Part shown: positions 41,110 through 51,960 of the stretch, in pieces | Layout: each line of letters begins with the position of its first letter | How positions within the stretch are numbered: the stretch's first letter is position 1 | Source: Hymenopellis radicata | Taxonomy: Eukaryota > Basidiomycota > Agaricomycetes > Agaricales > Physalacriaceae | DNA length: 64,000 bases | NCBI GenBank assembly: GCA_015501595.1 | Contig: JADNRX010000028.1 | Span: 124,001-188,000, forward strand | Reading direction: 5' to 3' | Program-made: the position numbers and the translations under genes | Notes under the pieces: model-generated | What the model was told of the DNA's origin: nothing | Database searches by the model: none | What the model saw: the letters and a program-made list of their open reading frames with translations, nothing else

Positions 41110-42953
41110 ATGGGAGCTGGCTGGTCCGTTTCACCTTTTCTGAATCTCCACCGCGGCGGTTACGCACATCCTACTCGAGTCACCGTACATGCTGCTCTCC
41201 CGACGTCAAATACGCGTGTACGCGCGTTTTTGGAGCAGGCGCCTACTCCAAATCTTTTACCGACATCTAAGGCACTGCTGTCCACCTCTCGAGCCACGAA
41301 TGATTCTTCGTATCAGGCAGCTCTCGGGGATATCGCGCAAGCCGTTTCGGTAGATGCCGAAGTCCCTTTGCTTCCCACCACCATGCGTTTAAAACATTGC
41401 CATGGAGAGGACGACAGAAGACGCGTCCATGACTTCAATCTCTACGCGTCGCTCACCCCATCATCATCCAGCACAGTGTCTTCTACCTCGTCGACGTCGT
41501 CCATACATAATCTACAGTGTCCGTCATCTACCATGACTATTGCTCTATCCAACAATTCTTCGACCGTCTATCGCACAGAGACGCTTCCTGCAGACCTGTG
41601 CGACGCGGGCGCTACCATTTTCCAATTCACCAGAAGGGCGCTAAGCGATACGCAGCACAATCTGCAGCCGCCCAGCTCATCCCACTCTGAACTTGCTCGC
41701 ATTGGATTTGGGCTTAACCGTGGCCCAAGTCCGCTCAAGGCCTCGACCTTTTCGGCGGCGGTCACCATCTTCTCCCCTGATGAAGAGGAGGAGGATGGAG
41801 ATGACAATGATTGGACCTCTGCAGACGAGGTTGAAGATGAAGTGGAGTTTCACGCTTTGGTAAGACCAATTTTTCTCTGTTATCAAACATCATATTTAGT
41901 ACTAGTACATGGTTATAGACTCGAGCAAAGGCTCGTTCTCATTCACCTCCACCGCCACCAATAGATCGTCGGACCACGAGGAGTCGGCGACAGCTGCCCG
42001 CCGACATGCAGAAGCATGTGCGCATGGACGAGCTCCATCACGCGTTCGAAGAGGCCGAGCGCCAGACGGAGACGTTCACCTTCAACAAGCTGCCGAAGCA
42101 GAGCTATTCAAACTTATCGCGGACGAATTCTGGTCTCTTGAGCCAGCTCATGCATCCAGATCCGCAGGCTTTACCCGACGTCTATCGACGGGGCTATTCG
42201 AGTGGGGATCTGACGGAGAAACCTCGGCTGCGCGCACCCCAGTTGCATCCCAGCCAGAGCGCTGCAGCACTGCCTGTGGCCGCGCAGGTGCATGTGGGAA
42301 GCGTCAGGAACGGTGGTCCGATCAAGTCGGGCAATTATCGTCCGAAGGCTCGTCCCAACGAAGAGGAGATGGAAGACGAGACCGATGGCGAGGACAATTC
42401 GCTGAACGTGTCCAACTCGGTCGCCCAAGAGAAGCTCAAGGCTATCTTCGGGAACATGCGCGGCGGAGGAGCGAACGCGAATGCCAACAAGGTTGTGCCG
42501 ATACGGCCGCCTCACATCAAGGACGCACCGAGGGCACAGGCCATAGTGCTTATGGAGTGTCCTGTTCCGCCTGTGGTGGCTATGCTGGAGTGCACGATAA
42601 CGGAGCCTGTCGCTGTGCCGACGTTCCCGTACAATCTCCCGGTGGCTGCGATCCCCGTGTCGCCGCGCACCACGCGGCAGTGGATGCTGCGGACAGAAAT
42701 GTCGGAGAGCGTGCGCACGAATCTGCTGTGGCAGCGGAAGATGGATAAGCGGCTCATGCCGCTGCCGCCGCGGAACAAGAGCAGCACGGTGATTTTGACG
42801 ATACCGAGCGTGGTGAAGCTGACGGAGAGGAAGGCGCCGCCGGTGGATGGGGGGATGAGGGCTGAGCAGGAGCGCGAGGAGGCGCGTGATGAGATTCGGC
42901 GGGTGAATCTGATGCGTAATAAGAGCTGGGCGGCGGATTATCATCCGCAGTGA
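41110..42953 (+). CDS. DUF3295-domain protein (areA GATA-like regulator family)
   Basis: Two exons, 41110-41859 and 41919-42953, join in phase 0 across a 59-bp intron (GTAAGA...TTATAG), 594 residues. Exon 1 is Ser/Thr-rich and disordered and ends in a long acidic stretch (SPDEEEEDGDDNDWTSADEV). Exon 2 has MQKHVRMDELHHAFEEAERQ and a C-terminal region with SPRTTRQWMLRTEMSESVRT, then NLLWQRK. It ends NLMRNKSWAADYHPQ, the pattern of the DUF3295 domain that ends fungal nitrogen-regulatory, areA-GATA-like (Mks1-type) proteins. The N-terminal GATA-like motif that usually accompanies it is not seen, so either the gene has more 5' exons or that part is lost. A nuclear or signalling role in nutrient regulation is inferred from the family only. 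Confidence 0.7.
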
Positions 42954-43480
42954 ATCTTTCTCGTTTTCATGGCCTCCGAAACTTGGACTCGGTCTAATGT
43001 AATGGGTATCATTTTGTGTGTTTTTACTGTACGAGTACTTGTTTATATCTCTTTCTTTTCTTTTCTTTTCCTTTTCTTTTTTCTTTTGCTTTCGGCACCA
43101 GCACCAGCATTCATCAGCAGCTTACTTGTACGATTATTTTCATTTGGTGGTAGGCCTTCGACGCCCTGGTCCATCTCTGGGCAATCTCCCAGAGGGTATA
43201 GAATGAGATTTCCAGGTGCCATCTTTGGCACGACATACTGTATGTGTCTGATTACTCGAGGACATCTAGTATTGTAAGGTACTCACCAGTCCGCCACGCA
43301 ACGAATGCCACCGTCCATCTTTGATCCTTGCCTTTACGCGTTCAGGTATTCCTTCCACAATGCTCCTACAGATGTCTAGAGTGCCCCAGTTCTGCAGTAC
43401 TTTCTCCTCAAATCATTCCGCCGGTGGGCTCGTCATTCTTACTATCCGATGTGTTAATATATCACCCTGCATCTCCCTTC
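42954..43480. other. Spacer with pyrimidine tract
   Basis: A CTTTT-rich run (about 43050-43090) follows the DUF3295 gene and may belong to its 3' end. No gene is seen until the asparagine-synthetase relic. Confidence 0.45.
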
Positions 43481-44094
43481 CCATCTTGCAGTCTGTTAAC
43501 GACATATCCGAAAACGTGACATGGTCCTGCTCGAAACGATCTCGGGCCGCGAAGCAACATTGGCAATCCTGGTCGTATAGGAATTCACCGCGGAGGTGTG
43601 GGAGAAGAGCGATATCATCTTATCTACATGGCGTCAGGCTCTGAATTGAATGGTGTAAAAGACTCACAGTCCAAAAACCAGCTCAGAATCACTCACCATC
43701 CTAATTGAACGCCTCGAGCTTCGCATTCAGCACGAATCTGAATGTAGTCGTAGATCTCGCCGTTCACGACGCAGCGTATAATATCGTTCCAGTCACACTA
43801 GAATTGTGGGATCCAACGTCATGAGGGAGACGTGCCATTCCGAGAGGTTGAGCATGCAGGGCAGCAGGGCATCTATGATTACGCCTGTCCCAAGCCTAGT
43901 TATACGCGGTCAAGTAGAGCTTTCAATAAAAAGACCGCCACTGACCGACCCGACCATCCTCAGATGTCCGTATCCCTCTGCCATCTGGGCCGGTGCAATA
44001 TGGAGTAGAGGCATCAAGCGTACTGTTTAAATCGTTCCGTGGATTCGGGCAGCGTTCATACCCTACAACTGTTATACCACACATTGTGGTGCGG
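43481..44094 (-). pseudogene. Asparagine synthetase (glutamine-hydrolysing)-like relic
   Basis: The minus strand begins at ATG 44094 with MCGITVVGYERC; Cys2 is the nucleophile of class II glutamine amidotransferases. GPDGRGIRTSEDGRVG follows (the usual HRGPDG has lost HR, reading CTGPDG), then after an intron-like stretch IIRCVVNGEIYDYIQIRAEC (the VNGEIYNH-type segment), LPHLRGEFLYDQD and CCFAARDRF. These are the successive glutaminase-domain blocks of AsnB-type enzymes. The segments lie in different frames with stops between them, and the C-terminal synthetase domain (SGGLDS) is absent. It is therefore a truncated, decayed copy. Related class II amidotransferases cannot be fully excluded, but the VNGEIYD-ECEARG pairing favours asparagine synthetase. 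Confidence 0.75.
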
Positions 44095-45030
44095 CAAGAT
44101 AGTATGGGATGAATCAGTCGCCCCATGAAACCGATACCCCAACATCGAGTCTGGGGTTGCCTTTATGTACACACCCACCATGCCTTCGACTCGTCCCTTA
44201 CGATCGTAACTGCCTCTCCCCAACACCTCGCCCAGCAACCTCCTCACCTCACTCTGCAGCTTCCTCCCCTCGAGTGCAGACACTCACGGGAGTCGACGAG
44301 GCGACGTGCTTGAGGAGGGTGGAGTTGAGGAGGGTGCTTGAGGAGGGTGGAGCGTACTCATCTCCCTCCTCGTCTCTATGTTCTCTCCTGGCGTCGGTGA
44401 GGATTCCCAAGAGTGGTTGAGGATGGCGGCGGGGTGGAGAATGTTGAAGTTGCGTGGGCTTGAGGGGCGTGCTGTTGGCAGCATCCTTACTCTTACGGGT
44501 GCGGGGCGGAGGAGGCTGTCGTGTCGACGAGTCACTTATTGACTACACACGCTAATTAGCATGATCCGTGAGGCGAGAAGGACGACTCACCATTATTGTA
44601 CCTAAAGGAAGCGTTAGTAGTATCGTAGACTGCGGTAATACAACTACACTACATGCAACATCAACGTCGAGTCAAGTATACCTTCACCAAAGCTCAGCGT
44701 CGAGCCCGCTACACTTCCGTTCCACATGAGTCCTGTCAAAATCTAGTGAGACGATAAGGTCAGTGTCCTCAACGTCAATGAGTATTAGGACAGACTTACT
44801 TGAGTTGTCAATGAAACGATGTCTGATCCACCTTGACACTGAAATGCAAGTCTAGTCAAAAATGAGTAAGTAACACACTCGTAAGAGAAAAGCTCACTGT
44901 ATTGAGTGCGCGGCAACGCTCCGCGTTGTACGTGACGCTCCTCGAAGTTGAGGATCATCCCAACCTCCCGCCCACGAGCAGCGCCGTGTCAGGCGCACAT
45001 TGCACGTCCTCTACGTCTTGGACACATCCC
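44095..45030. other. Gene-poor stretch with short GAGGAGGGTG repeats
   Basis: At 44310-44355 the motif TTGAGGAGGGTGGAG recurs in tandem. Several short intron-like pieces (for example a TTACTCATTTTTGACTAG acceptor on the minus strand near 44857) may be degraded 3' exons of the DUF6729 gene upstream, but no family sequence is readable. Confidence 0.35.
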
Positions 45031-46162
45031 TCAGGATCCTGAGTCACGGAAAAAGCCTCCGTAGTAGTAGTCGTTGTCGGGCACATGGCCAAAGACCGCG
45101 TACCAAGTTCGGTCCAAGTCGAAGGTGCGTGGTCGTTGTGCATGCTGATGGCGTGTCAACTTGGATTGACAGTGAGAACAGACGATAGCATCATCAAGCA
45201 GCAGTGGGTCCCAATAGAAGAAACGGGGATTGTACAGGTCTGTCGGTGTATTTTTGGGATTTTGCATCAGGAAAAAAGTCGACGGCGAAGGTGCCCACAT
45301 TGACTGCCATACATCATAGATAGAGGACCCCTTCGCAAGACCCTTGATGGTGGCGAGATGTTTCTCGAACACCTTCATTACCCATGATGGTGGTAGACAT
45401 GCTTGAGATGAGGCCTCATCGCCAGGGTGTAATGTCTCATAATCATAACTACCATCATCCTCATCATCTTCAGCATCGCCTTCATCCTCATCGATGATCG
45501 CAGAAGTTTGTGGGGGAATGATATACGACTCATTTTCCTCAAGCTCGGGACGCGGAGGAGAGGAACTCGGTATATTGTCAGGACGATCTACAGTGGGACA
45601 CGAAGACGACCCATCCAACCCCAAACCAGCATCCACGGTCTGAGAGGCAGCGGGACCAAACATCGCCGCAACTCGTTGACCTGGTTGAGGAGGAAATAAA
45701 GTCGCGCCGCGTTGAATCTTTAAAGAAGTAAGTATCGAGTCATAAGGCATGAGACGTACCCATACCGAAGACTCGGAAGCATTGCCAAGATGCCACTTTT
45801 TAGGCTTAGGACCTGGTTTCTGCTTAGGTGGGGGTGGATTTGGCGTCGTCGCTGAAGAAGTCGGAGGCAGAGGTGTTTTCGCTTTCGGAGGTCGGCCGCG
45901 AGGTCGCTTAGGGCGAGTGTCGTTGGCGACGTTATCCTTGGAACGCACCGTTATCGTCGTCGTCGTCGTCAAGCTCATTCACAAAGTCAGACAGTTCAGC
46001 ACCGTCTTCACAAATCTCTGGGTGCACAGATGACGAAGGCTCCTCCATCCGAATAGCAGAAGAATAGGGTCCCGCGCTGTTGGAACCATCACATTCCATT
46101 GGCGTAGCGGGTACGTCCACGTCCGAGAACGATATCCGGGTCGAATTATCATCAGCAGACAT
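45031..46162 (-). pseudogene. DUF6729-domain protein, frameshifted and 3'-truncated
   Basis: The minus strand starts at ATG 46162 (MSADDNSTRISFSDVDVPAT) and runs to an acidic stretch ELDDDDDDN. There, in a GAC microsatellite (45957-45975), the frame must shift by one to continue as RPKRPRGRPPKAK (AT-hook-like), KQKPGPKPKKWHLG and the DUF6729 core: PPSWVMKVFEKHL, then LYNPRFFYWDPLLLDDAIVC, SHCQSKLTRH and RTFDLDRTWYAVFGH. DUF6729 proteins are common in agaricomycetes and usually continue into a second Cys cluster and a transposase-like part; here the frame ends soon after, at 45031. The AT-hook and the paired Cys suggest DNA binding. The frameshift may be real, a slippage polymorphism or a sequencing error in the microsatellite; the missing 3' part argues for decay. 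Confidence 0.65.
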
Positions 46163-46630
46163 GGTGGAGGGCGTTAGCAGAAGTGGGTCGCTGTGGGGAG
46201 GACAGAACGGCGGAGGAGAAAGGCGGATTGACGAGAGTCGTTGCAGGAAAGGTAAAAATGGCCGGAGATACGAGGTAGGTGTTGGGTAGGTGGTTAGCGC
46301 TTAGCTAGCGCGTCCCGATTGTGGTGATCACGACGTACGTCCCAGTTTCCGTTTTCGCTTCAGCGGCCGAGCCGTGGGAATCAACTACCGTTTATGAATT
46401 CAAACTCCGACGATAATGAAGCCCATTAGTTTCGGGTTGGTCGGGCCGGATCAGCATCCTGTTGGTCTCTCACACGTACCGTCACGTCTACCAACCTCTC
46501 TCACACGTATCGTACCGTCTGCCGACCTCACAAGCCTAAGCAAATTATCGTCTTGTGAAGTCTCGCCAACTGGCATCAAAACATTTCGTGTGGAGAGAGC
46601 AGGGAGTAAGAGCAGGTCGAGTTTGGCAAG
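46163..46630. other. Divergent intergenic region
   Basis: Lies between the minus-strand DUF6729 start and the plus-strand zf-4CXXC_R1 start, so it probably holds both promoters. No TATA box is obvious. CACACGTACCGTCACGTCTACC-like sequence repeats as CACACGTATCGTACCGTCTGCC at 46472-46520. Confidence 0.4.
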
Positions 46631-49019
46631 ATGCGCGGGAAGGATGAGGATATGGACATAGTGCGTCTTACTTTCTTTTGTACGCTAAGTTAATATTTGC
46701 GTAGGATGCGCAGACAGAGTTGCCGATGGTGTCACTTAAATTAGCTCGAAGAAAGTTCAAGAAAACGATTCAAAGAAGTGCGATTGTGCGCAGTCCCAAA
46801 AATGCATGTGTTGTGTTTGTTTCTTTACAAAGGCGCTGACTGGTTTTCAGCTTGTTGTGCACGAAGCTGCTCCGCGCCAGCGCAAGGCAAAGTTTATCGA
46901 AGAGTTGCCGTCAGAGATGACCGTGGACGACTTGAACAAGCTGGAGAAAGTGGTGTATATTCCACGGCTGGGAGGTGCTGGTCCGTCCACGAGTAACGCT
47001 GGGCCTGGGGCGTCGACCATTAAGCCTCCTGCTGTCCTTCTTGGAGCTTCAGGAATCGCGTCCAACATCCCAAACCCACAAAAGCGACGCGTCATAGTTG
47101 AAATCCCTATGGCGCCACACAAACGCGCCAGAATCGTCTCTCCACCCCGTCCCACCGCCATCTCCCCGCCTCCAGACGTCCCTGCACCGCAGAATGCTAT
47201 AACCATCTCTACGTCCGCCTCTGAACCCTACCTATCCAATCCACTCTGTAATCGCTGCATAGCAGCTGGCGAGCCATGTACGTGGAGGACTGCAAACACG
47301 GCAAAGGCGACGACGGGTTCGGAAAAGAAGCTAGGCCGCAAGACAAAATCCTGTGAACTCTGCATCATAAAAAGGAGAGGCTGCATTGTCGATACACGAT
47401 CTGCACTGGCGCACGAGCAGGCAGGCATAGGCATGGAGGAGGAGGAACAGGAGCATGACTCCAACGTCGGCGACCTCCACGACGAGTTTGACCTGGGGCC
47501 ATGGAGTAATCCTGCCGACGCGTTGAGCCCGGACGCAGAGGGGGCGTCCAGTCAGCCAGTCGCGGTTCAGTTCTCGCCATCTCCTTCCGTCCATAGGCTT
47601 CTGGGTGACTTCCACGACGAGCTTGACGTGGAGCCATGGAGTAATCCTGTCGACGCGTTGAGCCCGGACGCAGAGGGGGCGTCCAGTCAGCCAGTCGCGG
47701 TTCAGTTCTCGCCATCTCCTTCCGTCCATAGGCTTCTGGGTGACTTCCACGACGAGCTTGACGTGGAGCCATGGAGTAATCCTGTCGATGCGTTGAGCCC
47801 GGACGCAGAGGGGGCGTCCAGTCAGCCAGTCGCGGTTCAGTTCTCTCCGTCTTCTTCCAATCATAGGCTTCCTCCTGCACTCGATATCGACAATGAAAGC
47901 CTGAATCATGTCTATAACCAGGTGCTTAACGGCAAGGAACAAATGAGGGTGGTCGATGATGAGGTGGAACTGGCCGACGGGAGGAAGAGAACGCGTGTCG
48001 AAAGGGAGGGTGGGGAACAAGCGAGAACGACATCATCTGCCGAAAGTCTGGTGACAGAGTTTAGGGAAGAGGGCGCGTTGTATAGTCTTGGTGCGCCGTG
48101 GAATATTTGTATAGAGGAGTGTGCTGTTAGGCCGGAAGTGTCAAGGCGAAATTTGAAGGGGTATAGGAGGCTCCTTTTGGGGAATGATGAGTGGTACAAC
48201 GGGGTGGAGGATGAGGAAGAGGAGGTGAAGAGTGAGGAAGTGGAAGTGGTACGCATTCCAGAACTTGTTTTGATGTTTTGCTAATCTGGGTTTTCATCTA
48301 GGTAGTGCCCCTGTTGTTGGAGACGCAACCTGATCTCTCAAATAACGCGGTGCAGGACAATGTGATCGAGGACACCCAGTCCATCAATAACGAACATTGT
48401 GCCGATGTGGACATTGACGCAGCATCCACTACAGATACAGATGGCGAGGACGACATTCCGTTGATGGCACTGGTTGCGAGACGGCGAGCGACTTACGCCA
48501 GGGACAAGCAGCGCCACGCAGAGCTTGACCCGCTATCACTTGACAACATTGTCCAGTTGGAAGATTGCTCAACAGCACCAGAGCCTCTGACAGCATACCC
48601 GATGCGCCCTGACGGAGGGGAATTTAACTGCCATCAGTGCTGGCGCAAGTGGACTGGGGCTTATATGCAGTGCGGCAATGCCGCATGTGCAGAGTGGCGA
48701 GGTAGAGTATTTCCGAATAAGAGATTCTGCGAAAGATGCATAGAAAGGTGGATGTGGCATATTTCTCTTTTCTCTGCGTTTTGGCTGACAATGAGCTAGC
48801 TATGATGGGTATGACTTTGTCGAGGGGGTGGTGGCCACATGTCCGGCATGTGAGGGTATCTGTTTATGTGCTAAGTGCGAGCCACGGAGGGACAGTTATC
48901 TATCTCGGTATGCATTGACATCAGCAAAGCGGAACAGAAAGGTTGCGGAGCGGTTTGTAGGGGAGCAGACAGATAAGGTAACGAAGAAGCAGAAGCAGAA
49001 GAAGCAGAACAGGGAATAG
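46631..49019 (+). CDS. zf-4CXXC_R1-type zinc-finger protein, intact, five exons
   Basis: Exons 46631-46660, 46705-46812, 46851-48248, 48302-48747 and 48800-49019 join in phase (2202 nt, 733 residues) across introns of 38-53 bp. The first residues are MRGKDEDMDI. Residues about 170-230 hold two half-clusters, CNRC-X6-C and CELC-X6-C, like an extended Zn2Cys6 module. A 45-residue repeat occurs three times (47469-47873). The C-terminal zinc domain starts CHQCWRKWTGAYMQCGNAAC, continues RFCERCIER, then across the last intron YDGYDF, CPACEGICLCAKC, matching the zf-4CXXC_R1 domain found in CDCA7-like chromatin proteins and in large agaricomycete families. A Lys/Gln-rich tail ends it. A nuclear chromatin or DNA-binding role is inferred from the domain. 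No disabling change is seen. Confidence 0.85.
47469..47873 (+). repeat. In-frame 135-bp tandem triplication within the zf-4CXXC_R1 gene
   Basis: Units start at 47469, 47604 and 47739; each encodes 45 residues (GDFHDELDVEPWSNPVDALS, then PDAEGASSQPVAVQFSPSPS). Copies 2 and 3 are almost identical in DNA, and copy 1 differs at a few sites, so the expansion is recent. Each unit has Ser-Pro sites that could be phosphorylated. Confidence 0.95.
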
Positions 49020-51960
49020 AGGGTGTGATACCTAGATGAAGTGCAGATTTGGTAGTGGAAAAGAGGATAGAAATATTAGACTCCTCCCTTTGATCACCTC
49101 CTTCTCGACCTCTTCATCATCTCTTCCGGCATCTCGCTTGATGACGACGTTCGGGCGCTAGTCGTCTTGGAGATTGACCATATTTACCTGGGGGACCTGC
49201 TTCAATCCCTGTTTTATGATGTGCCGAAGGTGGTGGTACGGCTTACGCGCACGACAGGACTAGATTGGTATGTTCATGTGCTGGAAGATGTCGTGGCACG
49301 GAAGCGGGCGGTGATGCATGAACTTCATGTGCATTTATTCTCGGAGCTGGAGTCGGAGTCGGAGTATCATGTATGGGAACGGCTGGATGCAGCTTTGGGC
49401 GATATGGTTTGACTGGGGTTTGGCAAACTTGCGGTGTACTGTCCATAATAACATTGATATAACATCCAATATCTGCATCTTCCTCTTCTTCTTCGTCGCC
49501 TTCTTGATATGAGTGTTTTAACAGCAACAGTCTCTATTTTAATCGTTGTCCGACTGTTACACTTAGATTAAAGTTCTTCGGCGGCCAAGAGTCGTCATTG
49601 CAGTTTTGTCGTCGCAGCATCCATTCATAAAATCAAGCGCGCGCTCGCCATGATAACGGGAAGAGCATTATATTCGACCAGAACGTAGAAACAAGAGCTA
49701 CAAGAGTCAGTCAGGGGAGGTGCCTGAATATTAGAAACACGTCAGTTGTTGAAGAAGAAGAATGACATCCCAGTGATTGGCACTTCAATCACCGAGTTCT
49801 GCACCACGATCGAGAATTGGAGAAACTGTGTCTTGCCTGGAGAACCCCCCTCCAGAAACCCGTCACGCAGAACTTCACACTATACCCTCGTGCCCCCTCA
49901 GTCCCTCCAACAGTCACATTCGCACGTCGTTGTCGTCGTCCGTTGAATGTCTCGAATGTGGAATCACATATGGTACGCTCACCGTCTTTTGACTCTTTCC
50001 AGAGCTGAAGAGTTCAGCCGGTGGGGCTCAACTCGTCTAGAATCGAGTTCAAAACGCGCCGTCAGGTTTCAAAGGAGGAGGCGATTAGAGTAAAGCAGAG
50101 GTTCTCTCGAAGAATTCTAAGACGTCGGGACAAGAGATAAAGGTGCGTCGTAGTCCAAATGCGCGGTCAAATGCTGAAAAAAGCGTCTTCTCCAAGGAAC
50201 ACGTTTTAGCACGTCCAAAGGCAGTTTCCTGGCCGTTAAACGCTCCAGGAGTCGGAGAAAGTCGTCCAGAGCGAAAGAAGAGTGAATTTACGCGGCCCAG
50301 ACGTCCAGACGGTTTGACAACATGGGAGTTCAATGTTGAGCACAACGTCGATCACGGTCGCGCCAAATACGGCAAGTGTACTTTCTTGACTCTGACCACT
50401 TTCAACTTGCCTCGTCTTTCAAAGGCACGCATCTACGGGATTACTGGACTTGTTCTCGGAATATTACGACTATTGGAAATGCGAGAAACGGATTAACGAC
50501 CTTCGATCTGCTCGTCGCAGAGGCTTTGGGTTGTGAGTAAATTGCACTTCTGCGAAGCGTTCTTAGTCTCCGAATGAAAATCTAGTTGCTACTTACCAAT
50601 ATCGTCGTACGCGCCTCTCTCCAGTGTCCGAGCTGCAATCAAGTCTGTCAGAGCATGTCGCGAGGGAGAGTCAGAATATTACTAAAGAGTCCTCTTTGAC
50701 GCGACTCGGTTGGCAATGTGAGAAAAGAGACACGGCGACAGCTATGAAGATAAACTTACGAGTAGTGTTGAACGCCAACGAAAGGCGAGGTAAGGCCTCA
50801 GTTCAGCGTACCCGCCGATGGTCAACGTACCAGCTAATGAAGAAACGAAGGCGAAGATCTACACAGAGAGGGTAAGTATCAGAAGGACATGGCTGAACAA
50901 TGAACAGACTTTGAAGGTGGCCCGCGACTTGAAGGGGTCAACGCAAAGCTAAAGGGCTAGACTGATGAAAGGTGAGTCAAACATCCTAGACAGGCAACAT
51001 CGGAGAACACACTCGACAAGGTCGGAGACGACGGCGCAGTCGTCGAGGAAGGCATCGAAGACTATCAAGTCAAGTGAGTAGATATTCAAACGATAGTGAA
51101 GGACAACAAGCATACCCAAAGGCGAAGACAAGGTCGAAGACAAACACAAGACTACCAAGACAACGAGTACGGGGCCCAAGACGGGGACGAGGAGACCGGA
51201 TGGTGAAGACAAACTCGTGGAGATTGACGATGTTAAGCGAGGCGAGGTCGAAGCCAACGGCAAAGGTGAGATTGACAATAGCCGACTGTTGAGATGACGA
51301 CTACAGGTCTCAGTGACAGCAGTAAGGACGAACTTACTAGCAATGTCATCAGCGAGGGCTTGTCATGGTTGACGACGCCAAAGTCAAATTAGATGTGCAT
51401 TGAAGGGATGTCTTGCAGCGTCGTCGAATTGTTCACTAGTAGTCTAAGAGCAACGTAAGATACGCAGTTCAAATTCAAACAGAGAAACCCCAACATACCG
51501 TGCACGACCCCAGGAATCGCGCCAGTCATCTACTGGGAGCGCGCCGCCTAGTACACGATGTCAAACACTCAGGCGTCAACAGCAGCCCAATTCAAATCGT
51601 CAACTGTGGTCATCGAAGGAGATATCAGGCGCCATAGCGATCAACACCATCGAGATCAGCGCGCTGATGAACAGTCGGAGTTCAACATGATGCTCAGAAG
51701 AAACTAATCATGGCGGACACGACGAGCTTGCGAGATGTCGGGGATGGAACGGCGGCAACGAGGAGTGTCCTGCCGTTGAGGCTATCGTGATAACAGGTGG
51801 AGAAATCCTAGAAGTCAAAGAGTGGGAAAGGGAAGGAAGACCTGGGCGATTCCATGTCGGCAATGGCTTATATCCCAGGTTGTCGAAGTCAGATCCGGAT
51901 CTACAAGAGTCCGAAAGTGGTGACTTCGTCGCAATCATGCTTTCACTTTGATTTCGAATG
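49020..51960. other. Sparse region; weak F-box C-terminal relic at 49100-49412
   Basis: Plus-strand 49167-49412 reads MEIDHIYLGDLLQSLFYDVP and ends HVWERLDAALGDMV, a wording common at the end of agaricomycete F-box proteins (comparison is weak). 50143-50496 is open without motif. 50900-51350 is a purine-rich, Lys/Glu-type low-complexity stretch (many CGAAGACA-like motifs) that opens long frames on both strands. No gene is supported. Confidence 0.35.

Noticed and set aside
44056..44283. Minus-strand 75-codon frame overlapping the start of the asparagine-synthetase relic
   Set aside because: It occupies a different frame from MCGITVVGYE and has no family resemblance; probably 5' leader sequence.
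47331..48020. Minus-strand 229- and 171-codon frames opposite the zf-4CXXC_R1 gene
   Set aside because: Antisense of the 135-bp triplication, repeated in step with it; the plus strand has introns, zinc motifs and a full gene model.
50900..51350. Open frames on both strands in a purine-rich stretch
   Set aside because: Low-complexity composition explains the lack of stops; no conserved motif or splice structure.
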